Source: Lysobacter sp.
GTDB taxonomy: Bacteria > Pseudomonadota > Gammaproteobacteria > Xanthomonadales > Xanthomonadaceae
Length of the DNA: 64,000 nt
Direction of reading: 5' to 3'
Assembly: GCA_008015835.1 (NCBI GenBank)
Contig: SSGH01000011.1
Span: forward strand, 110,566 to 174,565
The first letter of the stretch is position 1, and each line of letters starts with the position of its first letter. The notes beneath the pieces were generated by a model that was not told the DNA's origin, ran no database searches, and saw only the letters and a program-made list of their open reading frames with translations. Position numbers and translations under genes: made by a program. Positions 54,673 to 63,652 of this stretch are shown here, piece after piece.

Positions 54673-55929
54673 TTATCCCTGCCACGACGGCAATTTTTTC
54701 TTGATCGCGACGTTCTTCAACGTCACGTATTTCGGAATGCCGTCGCGGCCGTAGGGCGGCGGAGTTTCGCCGCGGATCAACGGTTCGAGATACTTGCGCG
54801 CGGCGGGCGTGATGCCGTAGCCGTCTTTGCGCAGGAAATTCGCCGGCATCACCTTTTCGTGGTTCGCCACTTTCTCCAGCGGTGCGGCCTCGATCTTCCA
54901 GCGGTACGGCGCATCGGACACGCGCTTGATCACCGGCATCGTCGAGTTCAACCCCTTCAACGCGAACTGCACGGCGGCCTTGCCCGCGGCCATCGCCTGA
55001 TCGACATCGGTCTTCGACGCGAGATGCCGCGCGGAGCGCTGCAGATAATCGGGCAGCGTCCAATGCACTTTGTAGCCGAGTTCGTCTTTGACCTTGCCGG
55101 CCAAGTAAGACGCCACGCCACCGAGCTGGGTGTGACCGAACGCATCTTTGCCGCCGCCGGCATCGGCGACGAACCGGCCGTCGGCGGTGTGGATGCCTTC
55201 GGAAGCGACGACCACGCAGTAGCCCACGCGTTCGACCACTTTCTTGACGTTGGCGAGGAAGTCGGCCTCGTCGTACGCGCGCTCGGGGAACAGGATCAGA
55301 TGCGGGGCTTCGTCCGGACCGTTGCCGGCGAGACCCGCCGCGGCGGCGAGCCAACCGGCGTGGCGGCCCATGGCTTCGTAGACGAAGACCTTGGTGGAGG
55401 TTTCGGCCATCGCCGCCACGTCCAGCGCGGCTTCGCGCACCGAGACGGCGGTGTATTTCGCGGCCGAACCGAAGCCCGGGCAGCAGTCGGTCACGGCGAG
55501 GTCGTTGTCGATGGTCTTGGGCACCCCGATGCACGTGACCGGGTAGCCGAATTCGGCGGCCAGTTTCGAGACTTTCAGCGCGGTATCGGCCGAATCGTTG
55601 CCGCCGTTGTAGAGGAAGTAGCGCACGTTGTGCGCCTTGAAGACGTCGAGCAGGCGTTCGTATTTGGCGCGGTCCTGCGCCAGCGATTTGAGCTTCACGC
55701 GGCACGAGCCGAAGGCGCCGCCCGGGGTGTGCGCCAGGGCGCGGATCGCGGCGGCCGATTCCTTGGTGGTGTCGATCAAGTCTTCGCGCAGCGCGCCCAG
55801 AATGCCGTTGCGGGCCGCCAGCACTTTGATCTTGCGGGCGCGGGCTTCGGCGATGACGGCCGAGGCGGTGGCGTTGATGACGGCGGTGACGCCGCCGGAT
55901 TGGGCGTAGAGCAGGGTTCCGGATGCCAT
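54673..55929 (-). CDS. pfp: Pyrophosphate-type 6-phosphofructokinase
   Basis: 418 residues. The phosphofructokinase fold is shown by LLYAQSGGVTAVINA, NGGNDSADTA (about 108-117, with the Asp that in ATP enzymes is Gly, as in PPi-dependent forms), PKTIDND (137-143) and EAMGRHAGWLA. It interconverts fructose 6-phosphate and fructose 1,6-bisphosphate using pyrophosphate in reversible glycolysis, common in xanthomonads. It is divergent from adk across a 410-nt gap. Confidence 0.94.
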   Translation of the reverse strand: MASGTLLYAQSGGVTAVINATASAVIAEARARKIKVLAARNGILGALREDLIDTTKESAAAIRALAHTPGGAFGSCRVKLKSLAQDRAKYERLLDVFKAHNVRYFLYNGGNDSADTALKVSKLAAEFGYPVTCIGVPKTIDNDLAVTDCCPGFGSAAKYTAVSVREAALDVAAMAETSTKVFVYEAMGRHAGWLAAAAGLAGNGPDEAPHLILFPERAYDEADFLANVKKVVERVGYCVVVASEGIHTADGRFVADAGGGKDAFGHTQLGGVASYLAGKVKDELGYKVHWTLPDYLQRSARHLASKTDVDQAMAAGKAAVQFALKGLNSTMPVIKRVSDAPYRWKIEAAPLEKVANHEKVMPANFLRKDGYGITPAARKYLEPLIRGETPPPYGRDGIPKYVTLKNVAIKKKLPSWQG

Positions 55930-56128
55930 GGGAGTCGGTCGCAGGAAGAGAGGGGAAGGCGGCCGTTCGCGACGAAGCGGACGCGGCCGTGGGGCAGCAG
56001 TCTAGCGGCGAATTCGCGACGCGCCGACCCCCGCCGCGGGGCGGCGGGGCGAGTAGGTTCCGAGGCTTCTCCGCAGAGCGAGCCAGAGCCCGACCCATCG
56101 GTCGATCCGTGGATCAATCGGCAGCCGC

Positions 56129-56164
56129 ATCCACGGGCCTATCCACAAGCCGATCCACAAGCCG
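56129..56164. repeat. Short 12-bp tandem repeat between pfp and adk
   Basis: ATCCACGGGCCT, ATCCACAAGCCG and ATCCACAAGCCG follow each other, with a fourth degenerate unit (ATCCGG). They resemble imperfect DnaA boxes (TATCCACAA). The rest of 55930-56339 shows no gene. Confidence 0.55.
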
Positions 56165-56339
56165 ATCCGGACGGCGGCCCAGGCGTTCGATCGCCCACCG
56201 GCGGGCTCCGAATCGACGCGTTCGATTTTGGTCGTAGACGGGTTGGGCCGCAGGCGGCGACCGGTTAAGCTGGGAAGCTCATGGCCCAGCGGCTGCCTTC
56301 GGCGCCCGGCCCCCGGTTTCTCTTCTGATGGAGCATGCG

Positions 56340-56918
56340 ATGCGATTGGTTCTCCTCGGCGCCCCCGGATCGGGCAAAGGCACTCAAGCGGTGCGACTGA
56401 AAGACCACCTGCAGGTGCCGCATATCTCGACCGGCGACCTGCTGCGCGCCGAGGTGGCCGCCGGCTCCGCGCTCGGCCTGCAGGCGAAAGAGGTGATGGC
56501 CCGCGGCGATCTGGTCTCCGACGAAATCCTGCTCGGCATGCTCGAAGACCGCCTCTCGCGCCCGGACGTGGCCGGCGGTTTCATCCTCGACGGCTACCCG
56601 CGCAATCTGGCGCAAGCCGACGCGCTGACCCAGTTGCTCGCCCGCATCGGCCAACCGATGGACCACGCCGTGCAACTGGACGTGGACACCGAGAACCTGG
56701 TCGAACGCCTCGCCGGCCGCGCCAAAGCCGAAGGCCGCGCCGACGACAACCCCGAATCCGTCCGCAACCGCCTCAACGTCTACAACGACCTCACCGCCCC
56801 GGTCATCGACTTCTACCGCCAACGCGGCGCGCTGAAAGTGGTCGACGGCGAGGGCACGATGGACGACGTCTTCGCGCGCATCGTCGAAGCCTTGGGCGCG
56901 GGTAGCGAGGTCGGCTAG
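56340..56918 (+). CDS. adk: Adenylate kinase
   Basis: 192 residues from the ATG at 56340 (MRLVLLGAPGSGKGTQAVRL), P-loop GAPGSGKGT at 7-15, then HISTGDLLRA, GFILDGYPRN and a short lid-containing region, so it is the short type lacking the extended zinc lid. It equilibrates ATP + AMP with two ADP. An in-frame ATG at 56328 would add 4 residues. Divergent from pfp. Confidence 0.97.
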   Translation: MRLVLLGAPGSGKGTQAVRLKDHLQVPHISTGDLLRAEVAAGSALGLQAKEVMARGDLVSDEILLGMLEDRLSRPDVAGGFILDGYPRNLAQADALTQLLARIGQPMDHAVQLDVDTENLVERLAGRAKAEGRADDNPESVRNRLNVYNDLTAPVIDFYRQRGALKVVDGEGTMDDVFARIVEALGAGSEVG

Positions 56919-57001
56919 GCCCTCCGGGGCGATGCGGCGTCGCGGCTCTCCGTTGGCGACGGCAGGGGCCGTCGATCGACCCACCAATGGGCGCGAACGT
57001 C

Positions 57002-57652
57002 ATGGCACCGCTGCAACCGCCGGATTTCGAGTTCGAAGGCGAATTCGAAATCCATCTCACCATCGCCGCGCTCGATGACGCAGCGCTCCTCGAAGCGGCG
57101 CGTTTCGCTCAAGCGCGAAGTCTCAAGTTCGCGCACATAGTGCTTCCGCGCGGCGCGGTGGCGTCCCAGCCGATGCTGAGCTGGCGCGCTCGAGGCGCGT
57201 TCGAGGCGCAACTGCGATCGGCTGCGGTCGTTGCCGACGACCTGCGTGCGGCGGATATCGATGTCGTGCGCATCAAGATCGAAGCGGCGCCGACGAATCC
57301 TGACGTGCCGCAGTTCGGAGCCTGCGTGAGGCCCGAGCACTATCTCGAGTGTCATTGCAAATTCTTGTTGGACGAGCGCGCCGATATCGAAGCGCTCGCG
57401 GCGCTCGTGATGGCGCATGGCGGACATTTGTCGCGTAATGCGCGGCGCGTGCGGGCGGATGGATGTCAGGAACGCTTCGCGACGCTGCGGCGTCGCGATG
57501 GCGGCGTCGACGGTATCGCGCACGATGCGATGGCGTTGCGGGATGCGATGACGCCGTACGTCCGTGAGGTGCTCTCGTCCGAAATCGAATATGTGGTGTA
57601 CGACAGTAATCTCGCGATCGACGCGGGCTGGTTGCCGGGAGACGCGCGATGA
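57002..57652 (+). CDS. Unrecognised partner of the AbiEii-type gene
   Basis: 216 residues from the ATG at 57002; an ATG at 56987 would add 5. It starts after a short FEFEGEFEIHLTI strand, then LKFAHIVLPRG, QPMLSWRARG, VVRIKIEAAPTNPDVP, CHCKFLL, GGHLSRNARRVRADG and YVVYDSNLAIDAGW. The pattern is that of a conserved protein usually coded beside a nucleotidyltransferase (memory, unverified). It overlaps the next gene by 4 nt (ATGA), so the two are expressed together, possibly as antitoxin or cofactor. Confidence 0.78.
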   Translation: MAPLQPPDFEFEGEFEIHLTIAALDDAALLEAARFAQARSLKFAHIVLPRGAVASQPMLSWRARGAFEAQLRSAAVVADDLRAADIDVVRIKIEAAPTNPDVPQFGACVRPEHYLECHCKFLLDERADIEALAALVMAHGGHLSRNARRVRADGCQERFATLRRRDGGVDGIAHDAMALRDAMTPYVREVLSSEIEYVVYDSNLAIDAGWLPGDAR

Positions 57653-58809
57653 AATCTTGGTTCGGCGGCTGGTGGACACGCGATTCGAAAGCGCGGACGG
57701 ACGGGATGCCGTCGCCGCTCTCGAAGCTCTCGACACCTACGAAGTCCTCCGATGCGACACGCCCGCTTCCGAGCCCCGCGAAACCGCGGGAGACGGCCCG
57801 CGAACGTTTGCGCCGCCTCCAACGACAGGCTGCCGAGCGGTTCGCCCGTGCGCATCGGCCCGCCGACCGGCCCGATTCGAATTATCCGCATGCCTACCGA
57901 TTGGCGCAGATGGGCGGTCCCGCGATCTTCGACCCTGCCCTGCGCAATTATTCCGCCGGCTTCCGCGAGGGCGACCCGGCGTTCGCGTCCGATGCCGATC
58001 GTCGTCGGTGGTGGGCGGCGCGAACGGCATTGCTGGAACACGCGATGCGCGTCGTCGCCGAGTCTCCATGGAAAGAGCATGTGATGCTGCGCGGAAGCGC
58101 GCTCCTTAAGCTCTTTCTCGGGGACGAAGCCCGACCGCCGGGCGACATCGATTGGGTCGTTTTGGCCCCCGGCTGGACTTCGACCTGCGACGAAACACAG
58201 GTGATGTTGAACGACATCGCCCGGCGCTTCACCGAACAAGGGCGCGTGGGCGAGGCGATGGTCGATCCCGAACAGGTCGCGCGCGACCCGATCTGGACCT
58301 ACGAACGCGCCGACGGCATGCGCCTGACGTTCATCGGCGCGATCGCTGGCTTGCCGTCGCTCAAAGTGCAGTGCGACTTCGTCTTCGGAGAAACGCCGTG
58401 GGAGCCGCCGATGCGAGTGTCGATCCCCACGGCGGATCATGGCGAGATCGCGCTCTCGGCGGCGTCGCCGGAGCTCTCGCTGGCCTGGAAGTTGTTATGG
58501 CTGTTGACCGATGCGTACCCGCAGGGAAAAGACCTTTACGATGCGGTGATGTTGGCGGAGTGTTATCCGTTGCCGCAACCGTTGCTCGACCGCTTGGTCG
58601 CGGCCGTCGGCGAAGAAAATGGCGAGTATTGGCGCAAGGGGCTATTCGACGGATCGTTCGAAGACGCGTTTGAGGAGAATTTCGTGGATATCGACTGGCT
58701 GCCGTTCGCCACGGAATATCCGTGGGTCGATCCTGATTTGGAAGGATGGGTCGATCGCCTGAAAGAGGCGATGCCGATGCTCTGGGACTCGGAGGTCTGG
58801 CGGCGTTGA
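57649..58809 (+). CDS. AbiEii-like nucleotidyltransferase
   Basis: 386 residues. A Pro/Ser/Arg-rich N-terminal stretch (1-75) leads to the nucleotidyltransferase core: LRGSALLKLFLGDEARPPGDIDWVV (148-171) corresponds to the GG/GS...DxD motif of AbiEii/MNT-type enzymes, and LKVQCDFVFGETPW supplies a further acidic residue. AbiEii proteins act as toxins that modify tRNA or other RNA in abortive infection systems; only some relatives do so. The ATGA overlap with the preceding gene implies a two-component unit. Confidence 0.8.
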   Translation: MKSWFGGWWTRDSKARTDGMPSPLSKLSTPTKSSDATRPLPSPAKPRETARERLRRLQRQAAERFARAHRPADRPDSNYPHAYRLAQMGGPAIFDPALRNYSAGFREGDPAFASDADRRRWWAARTALLEHAMRVVAESPWKEHVMLRGSALLKLFLGDEARPPGDIDWVVLAPGWTSTCDETQVMLNDIARRFTEQGRVGEAMVDPEQVARDPIWTYERADGMRLTFIGAIAGLPSLKVQCDFVFGETPWEPPMRVSIPTADHGEIALSAASPELSLAWKLLWLLTDAYPQGKDLYDAVMLAECYPLPQPLLDRLVAAVGEENGEYWRKGLFDGSFEDAFEENFVDIDWLPFATEYPWVDPDLEGWVDRLKEAMPMLWDSEVWRR

Positions 58810-58961
58810 TCGCGGCTCCAGCGTGGATGCCTCCCGCCTATCGATCCGATACCATTCCGCATGTTCCATTCGATTCCAAACGACTCCATCCCTTCGGAGC
58901 GAGGCGCGCGCGAAGCGCCCGGCCCCGAACTCGCGAGCCGCTACTCAACTGGGCGACGATC

Positions 58962-60338
58962 TTGAAATTACATATTCTGGGCATCTGCGGCACCTTCATG
59001 GGCGGCGTCGCCGCGTTGGCGCGCGAACTCGGGCACACGGTCGAGGGCAGCGATCAGGCGGTGTATCCGCCGATGTCCACGCAGCTCGAAACGCTCGGCA
59101 TCGTGCTGCGGCAGGGCTACACCGCCGAGAACATTTCGACGGATTGCGACGAGATCGTGATCGGCAATGCGCTGTCGCGCGGCAATCCCGCGGTGGAGCA
59201 TGTGCTGGATCGCGGGTTGCACTACACCTCCGGCGCGGCGTGGTTGCGCGAATACGTGCTGCCGGGCCGCGACACCTTGGCGGTGGCCGGCACGCACGGC
59301 AAGACCACCACGACCACGCTGCTCGCGTTTTTGCTGGATCAGGCCGGCCGCAAGCCGGGCTTTTTGATCGGCGGAGTGGCCGAGGATTTCGATGCATCGG
59401 CGCGCGTGGGCGAGGGCCGCGAATTCGTTGTCGAAGCCGACGAGTACGACACCGCGTTCTTCGACAAGCGCAGCAAGTTCGTGCACTACCGGCCGCTGGT
59501 CGCGATTCTCAATAATCTGGAATACGACCACGCCGATATTTTCCCCGACGTGGCCGCGATCCAGCGCCAGTTCCATCATTTGGTGCGCACCGTGCCCGGG
59601 CGCGGCCGTTTGATCGTCAACGGCGACGACGAGCGTCTGCGCGAAGTGTTGGCGATGGGCTGTTGGACGCCGGTGGAGCGCTTCGGTCTGCTGCGCGAGG
59701 GCATGGCCGCGAACGCTTACGACTGGGCCGCGCGGTTGCTGCATCAGGACGGCAGCGCGTTCGCGGTGCTGCACCACGGGCAGGAGATCGGTACGGTCGA
59801 GTGGCCGATGCTCGGCGATCACAATGTCCTGAATGGCTTAGCCGCGCTGGCGGCGTGTCATGCGGTCGGCGTCGATCCCGCGTCGGTGATGCCGTCGCTG
59901 GCGCGCTTCCGCGGCGTGAAGCGCCGCCTCGAAGTGCTGGGCGAGGCGCAGGGCATCACGGTGTACGACGATTTCGCGCACCATCCCACGGCGATCGCGA
60001 CGACGCTGGCGGGGTTGCGCGCGAAAGTCGGCGCGGCGCGCATCGTGGTGGCGATGGAGCCGCGCAGCAATTCGATGCGCTTGGGCGCGCATGCCGATGC
60101 GCTGGCGCCGTCGCTCGACGCCGCCGATGCGGTGGTGTTCCTGCATCGCCCGGAACTGTCGTGGGACGCGGCGAAAGTGATGGCGCAAGTGCGCGGCGAA
60201 TCGCGCACCGCGCCGACCGCCGATTCGCTGATCGCCACGCTGCGCGCGCTGACTCGCGAGGGCGACCACGTCGTGTTCATGTCGAACGGCGGTTTCGACG
60301 GCGCGCCGCGCAAGTTTTTGGCGCAGTTGGCCGGCTAA
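58962..60338 (+). CDS. mpl: UDP-MurNAc:L-Ala-D-Glu-meso-Dap ligase
   Basis: 458 residues from a TTG start at 58962, the N-terminus of E. coli Mpl-like proteins (KLHILGICGTFMGGVAALAR). No ATG or GTG lies in frame near it; the frame runs upstream to 58746 without sense. The Mur-ligase P-loop GTHGKTTTT is at 110-118, with VVEADEYDTAFFDKRSKFVH and PRSNSMRLG as later motifs. It recycles the tripeptide from murein breakdown into UDP-MurNAc peptides. A weak GGGCGACG precedes the start. Confidence 0.93.
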   Translation: MKLHILGICGTFMGGVAALARELGHTVEGSDQAVYPPMSTQLETLGIVLRQGYTAENISTDCDEIVIGNALSRGNPAVEHVLDRGLHYTSGAAWLREYVLPGRDTLAVAGTHGKTTTTTLLAFLLDQAGRKPGFLIGGVAEDFDASARVGEGREFVVEADEYDTAFFDKRSKFVHYRPLVAILNNLEYDHADIFPDVAAIQRQFHHLVRTVPGRGRLIVNGDDERLREVLAMGCWTPVERFGLLREGMAANAYDWAARLLHQDGSAFAVLHHGQEIGTVEWPMLGDHNVLNGLAALAACHAVGVDPASVMPSLARFRGVKRRLEVLGEAQGITVYDDFAHHPTAIATTLAGLRAKVGAARIVVAMEPRSNSMRLGAHADALAPSLDAADAVVFLHRPELSWDAAKVMAQVRGESRTAPTADSLIATLRALTREGDHVVFMSNGGFDGAPRKFLAQLAG

Positions 60339-60368
60339 AGGCCGCGCGTCGGCGCAGGAGCGGAAACG

Positions 60369-60890
60369 GTGTTTCGCGATTATCGCTACACGGTCTCGCT
60401 GCGGATCTGGCACCCGACGGCGCACCCGGATCGTTTCACCGAAGCGTTGCGGCTGACGCCCGATGCGGTCGATATCGCCGGGCAGCCGCGGATGCGTAAA
60501 GGTCGCGTCATGCCGATCGTGGCGAAGACCTCGTATTGGTGCTGCGGCCTCGGTCACGACCCGGCCCTCGACGTGGCCGCGTTTCTCCACGAGCGCGCGC
60601 GTGCGCTCTCCCCGCACCGCGCCGTGTTCGACGCCATCGCGGAAGAAGGTGGGTGGGCGGAGTTCTTCGTCGGCTTCTTCGCCGAGGACTTCAACTGCGG
60701 CTTCGATTTGTCGCCTGAATTGCAGCGCGTCTGCGCCGAACTGCATCTTTCGTTGGGCTTCGATGTGTACGGGTATCGCGCCGAAGAAGTCGAAGACGAG
60801 AGCGCGCACCCGCACCCGCCTGATGTCGATGCCGTTCTCGATGCGGCTCTCGTCGCCAAAGCGGCCGCAGAGACGGGCGCATCGTCATGA
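60369..60890 (+). CDS. DUF4279-family protein
   Basis: 173 residues from a GTG at 60369 (MFRDYRYTVSLRIWHPTAHP), GGAG nearby. The pattern YTVSLRIWHP, LRLTPDAVDIAGQPR and SYWCCGLGHD is typical of DUF4279, a small family often in contact-dependent or immunity contexts, here without neighbours of that kind. It overlaps the LON-domain gene by 4 nt. Confidence 0.85.
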   Translation: MFRDYRYTVSLRIWHPTAHPDRFTEALRLTPDAVDIAGQPRMRKGRVMPIVAKTSYWCCGLGHDPALDVAAFLHERARALSPHRAVFDAIAEEGGWAEFFVGFFAEDFNCGFDLSPELQRVCAELHLSLGFDVYGYRAEEVEDESAHPHPPDVDAVLDAALVAKAAAETGASS

Positions 60891-61477
60891 GCGATCTCGA
60901 GACTCCGCTCCAATCGCTGCCGTTGTTTCCGCTGCGCACGGTGCTGATGCCCGGCGGCGCGCTGGGGCTTCGCGTGTTCGAGACCCGTTATCTCGATCTC
61001 GTGCGCGATTGCGCGCGCGATGGGACCGGGTTCGGCGTCTGCCTGATCGTCGATGGCGCCGAAGCCGGCGCGCCTGCGGTGCCCGCGGACTTCGGCACCG
61101 AGGCGCGGATCGAGGATTTCGATCGCACGCCCGACGGCCTGCTGGGCCTGCGCGTGCGCGGCAAGCGGCGGTTTCGGGTGGCGAGCACGCGCACGCAGCC
61201 GAACGGGCTGGTGGTCGGCGAGGTCGAATGGCGCGAGCCCGATAACGACGACGAACTGCGGCCGGAGCACGCTCTGCTCGGCGTCGTGCTGCAGCGGATT
61301 CTCGATCAAGTCGGCGGCGAACACGCCGATGCGCCCAAGGCGCGATTCGAGGAGGCGGCGTGGGTCGGTTGGCGCTTGGCCGAACTGTTGCCGCTGACCG
61401 ACGCGCAGCGCGTCGCGCTGCTGGCGATCGACGATCCGCATGCGCGCTTGGAGCGGCTGTTGATCGAGATGCCGTGA
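60887..61477 (+). CDS. LON-substrate-binding-domain protein
   Basis: 196 residues with LPLFPLRTVLMPGGALGLRV and FETRYLDLVRDC, the N-terminal LAN/LON substrate-binding domain of Lon protease without its ATPase or protease. Function unknown; often described as ATP-dependent-protease-like. Start at 60887 overlaps the DUF4279 stop (ATGA). Confidence 0.9.
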   Translation: MSDLETPLQSLPLFPLRTVLMPGGALGLRVFETRYLDLVRDCARDGTGFGVCLIVDGAEAGAPAVPADFGTEARIEDFDRTPDGLLGLRVRGKRRFRVASTRTQPNGLVVGEVEWREPDNDDELRPEHALLGVVLQRILDQVGGEHADAPKARFEEAAWVGWRLAELLPLTDAQRVALLAIDDPHARLERLLIEMP

Positions 61478-61535
61478 GCGTCGGCGTCGACGTGGGAGTC
61501 CGCGTCGACATCGATGCCGGCGCGACGACGTGCGC

Positions 61536-63542
61536 TCATTCTTCGCGCGGTTCGACCATATCGCTGCGAATGCGCAGCACCACCGGGCCGTCGCCGGGGC
61601 GCTCGGATTCCGCCATCGGCAAGCCGTCCAGATCGGCGCGCAGGCGTTCGCGCGCGGCGTCGCCGTGCGCCTTCGGCACCCACAGCCCGAACCCGCGAAC
61701 GGGGCGTTCGAAGCGCAGCGTTTGGGTCGTGCCCATCCACAGCGGTTGACCGTCCTCCAACAGCACTGGCGCGCGCCAAATCCGCAGGACGTAGAGCGTG
61801 TCCGGCGACGGCCCGACGCGTCGCATCAGCAGCGTTTCGGCTTCGGCGTCGATGGTGGCCGGCAATACCGGTTGTCGCGCTAACGGCCGCTGCGGGTCGA
61901 GCAATCCCAGCGTGCTCACCCAATTCGCTTGCGGCTGCGTTCGCCAGCCGCGGCTTTGCAGTTTGAGCTGAAGCAGATCCAGCGGGCCGGCGATTTGCAC
62001 GTCCAGCGGCCAACGCCTGTCCGCCGCGCGTTCGTCGCGCTGCGCCGGCAGCGATTGCCAGTCCTCGTCCCACCAGGAAATGCGGTCCATCACCCGCGTC
62101 GGCGGCGCCGCGACGAAACGCCCCAGCACGTCGTCGACGTTGCGCGGCGCGTGCCACAGCGCTGCGAGCGCGAAACTGCCGTAGAAAATCGCCGCCAACG
62201 GCCGCATCCAGAACGAACGCTTGATGTGCCGTCGGTAGGCGATGCCGAGAATCAGCAGCCACGCGATGCCGAACAGCATGCCGCCGACGATATCGCTCAA
62301 CCAGTGCGCGCCGAAATACAGCCGCGCGAAGCCCAGCAGCGACACCGCGATGCCCGCGACCAAATACGGCCAGACCCGCTGTTTGCCTGGCAGTTCGCGC
62401 GCGATGAGCACCGCGAAGAAACCGAAGACGATGGTGAGCAGGGTGACCGGGATCGACGGGAAGCCGAAGCCGCCGGTCGCGGTGGGCGGTTTCGGCATAT
62501 CCACCGACAACCCGATGATCGTGGTGAACACCAAACCGAACGCCACCGCGGCGATCCAATGCAGGGCCGCGGCGTAGCGGCGACGCCACAGCAGCCACGC
62601 GGTGGTCAGCAGCAGCGGCGGCAACAGCACCTGCGGGTCGCCCAGCGACGCCAGCGCGGCCATCATCCGGTCGGCCAGGGGATTGCGCAGCGCGAACATC
62701 GTCGCCTGCGCCTGATAATCCATCGCCAACGGGCCCCCGCGGGCGAGCATGGCCGCGATCAACGCGAACGAGGCCCAGCCGATCGCGATCATGCTGACCG
62801 CCAGCATCGCCAGCGAGGCCGACTCCGGCCGATGCGGTTGGATCAACGAATCGGCGTAGTGGCCCAGGCGCGGATGTTTATGCGTCCACTTCAGCGCCCG
62901 CGCGAGCAGGCGGTCGGCATGGCCGGCGAACCAACGGTAGGTGTAGAGCACGCAGGCCCAGGCCAGCGCCATCACCGCGACCAAGGCCAACAGCACCAGC
63001 GCCAACCGATCGGCGACCGCCGCGACCGCGTCGTAGGATGCGCCGAAGATCCAGCCCGGTGCGAGGAAGATGCCGGCCCAACTGAGTGCGGCGATCGCGC
63101 TGGCCGGCGCATAGCGTTTCAGCGGCATCCGCAACATGCCGGCCACCGCCGGCACGAACGGGCGCACCGCGCCGACATAGCGCGCGATCAGAATGCCCTT
63201 GCTGCCGTGCCTGCGGAACAGCCGCTCGCCGCGGTCGATCAACTGCGGGTAGCGGCTGAACGGCCAGCGTTGGCGCAGCGTCGGTCCCCAGCGGTAGCCG
63301 ATCCAATAGCTGATCGCATCGCCCACGAACGCGCCGGCCGCGGCGCAGAGCAGGGCGTAGGGGCCGTCCAAATGGCCTAAGCCGATCAACGTGCCCACCG
63401 CGAACAACAGCGGCAGCGCCGGCACCACGATGCCCAGCACGATCACGGCGTCGCAGAACGCGATCAGAAAAATCACGCCGCCGGCGGCGACGGGATTGGC
63501 GCCGATCCAAGCGACGATGTGGTCCAGCCATCCGTTCTGCAT
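61536..63542 (-). CDS. DedA-PAP2-LssY-like membrane fusion protein
   Basis: 668 residues starting MQNGWLDHIVAWIGANPVAA. Residues about 1-210 form a DedA/SNARE-associated module (FVGDAISYWIGYRWGPTLRQ, GSKGILIARYVGAVRPFVPA), 230-450 a PAP2 phosphatase module (ALASLGDPQVLLPP, GFGFPSIPVTLLTIVFGF, LYFGAHWLSDIVGGMLFG), and the C-terminal ~170 a soluble domain like the LssY C-terminus. It probably moves or dephosphorylates lipid phosphates at the inner membrane. A Lys/Arg-rich loop follows PAP2. Confidence 0.88.
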   Translation of the reverse strand: MQNGWLDHIVAWIGANPVAAGGVIFLIAFCDAVIVLGIVVPALPLLFAVGTLIGLGHLDGPYALLCAAAGAFVGDAISYWIGYRWGPTLRQRWPFSRYPQLIDRGERLFRRHGSKGILIARYVGAVRPFVPAVAGMLRMPLKRYAPASAIAALSWAGIFLAPGWIFGASYDAVAAVADRLALVLLALVAVMALAWACVLYTYRWFAGHADRLLARALKWTHKHPRLGHYADSLIQPHRPESASLAMLAVSMIAIGWASFALIAAMLARGGPLAMDYQAQATMFALRNPLADRMMAALASLGDPQVLLPPLLLTTAWLLWRRRYAAALHWIAAVAFGLVFTTIIGLSVDMPKPPTATGGFGFPSIPVTLLTIVFGFFAVLIARELPGKQRVWPYLVAGIAVSLLGFARLYFGAHWLSDIVGGMLFGIAWLLILGIAYRRHIKRSFWMRPLAAIFYGSFALAALWHAPRNVDDVLGRFVAAPPTRVMDRISWWDEDWQSLPAQRDERAADRRWPLDVQIAGPLDLLQLKLQSRGWRTQPQANWVSTLGLLDPQRPLARQPVLPATIDAEAETLLMRRVGPSPDTLYVLRIWRAPVLLEDGQPLWMGTTQTLRFERPVRGFGLWVPKAHGDAARERLRADLDGLPMAESERPGDGPVVLRIRSDMVEPREE

Positions 63543-63640
63543 CCGCCGATTATGACAGCGCGCGTTGTGACAGCGCATGCCGCGCCCGGACGCCCGTTCG
63601 GCGCGCGTCGCGCATTGTGCAGCGCAGCGGCGACAGGCCC

Positions 63641-63646
63641 TAGAAT
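63641..63646 (+). promoter_or_regulatory. -10 box directly upstream of a start codon
   Basis: TAGAAT ends 6 nt before the ATG at 63653, so the transcript would begin at or just before the start codon, a leaderless arrangement. No clear -35 box was found. Confidence 0.4.
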
Positions 63647-63652
63647 GCGTCG

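Noticed and set aside
56129..56164. Replication origin
   Set aside because: Only one good DnaA-box match in a short repeat, with no dnaA/dnaN neighbours and no AT-rich unwinding region.
54085..56268. 727-codon open frame opposite pfp and its neighbour
   Set aside because: It crosses two real genes and their gap; no coherent domain.
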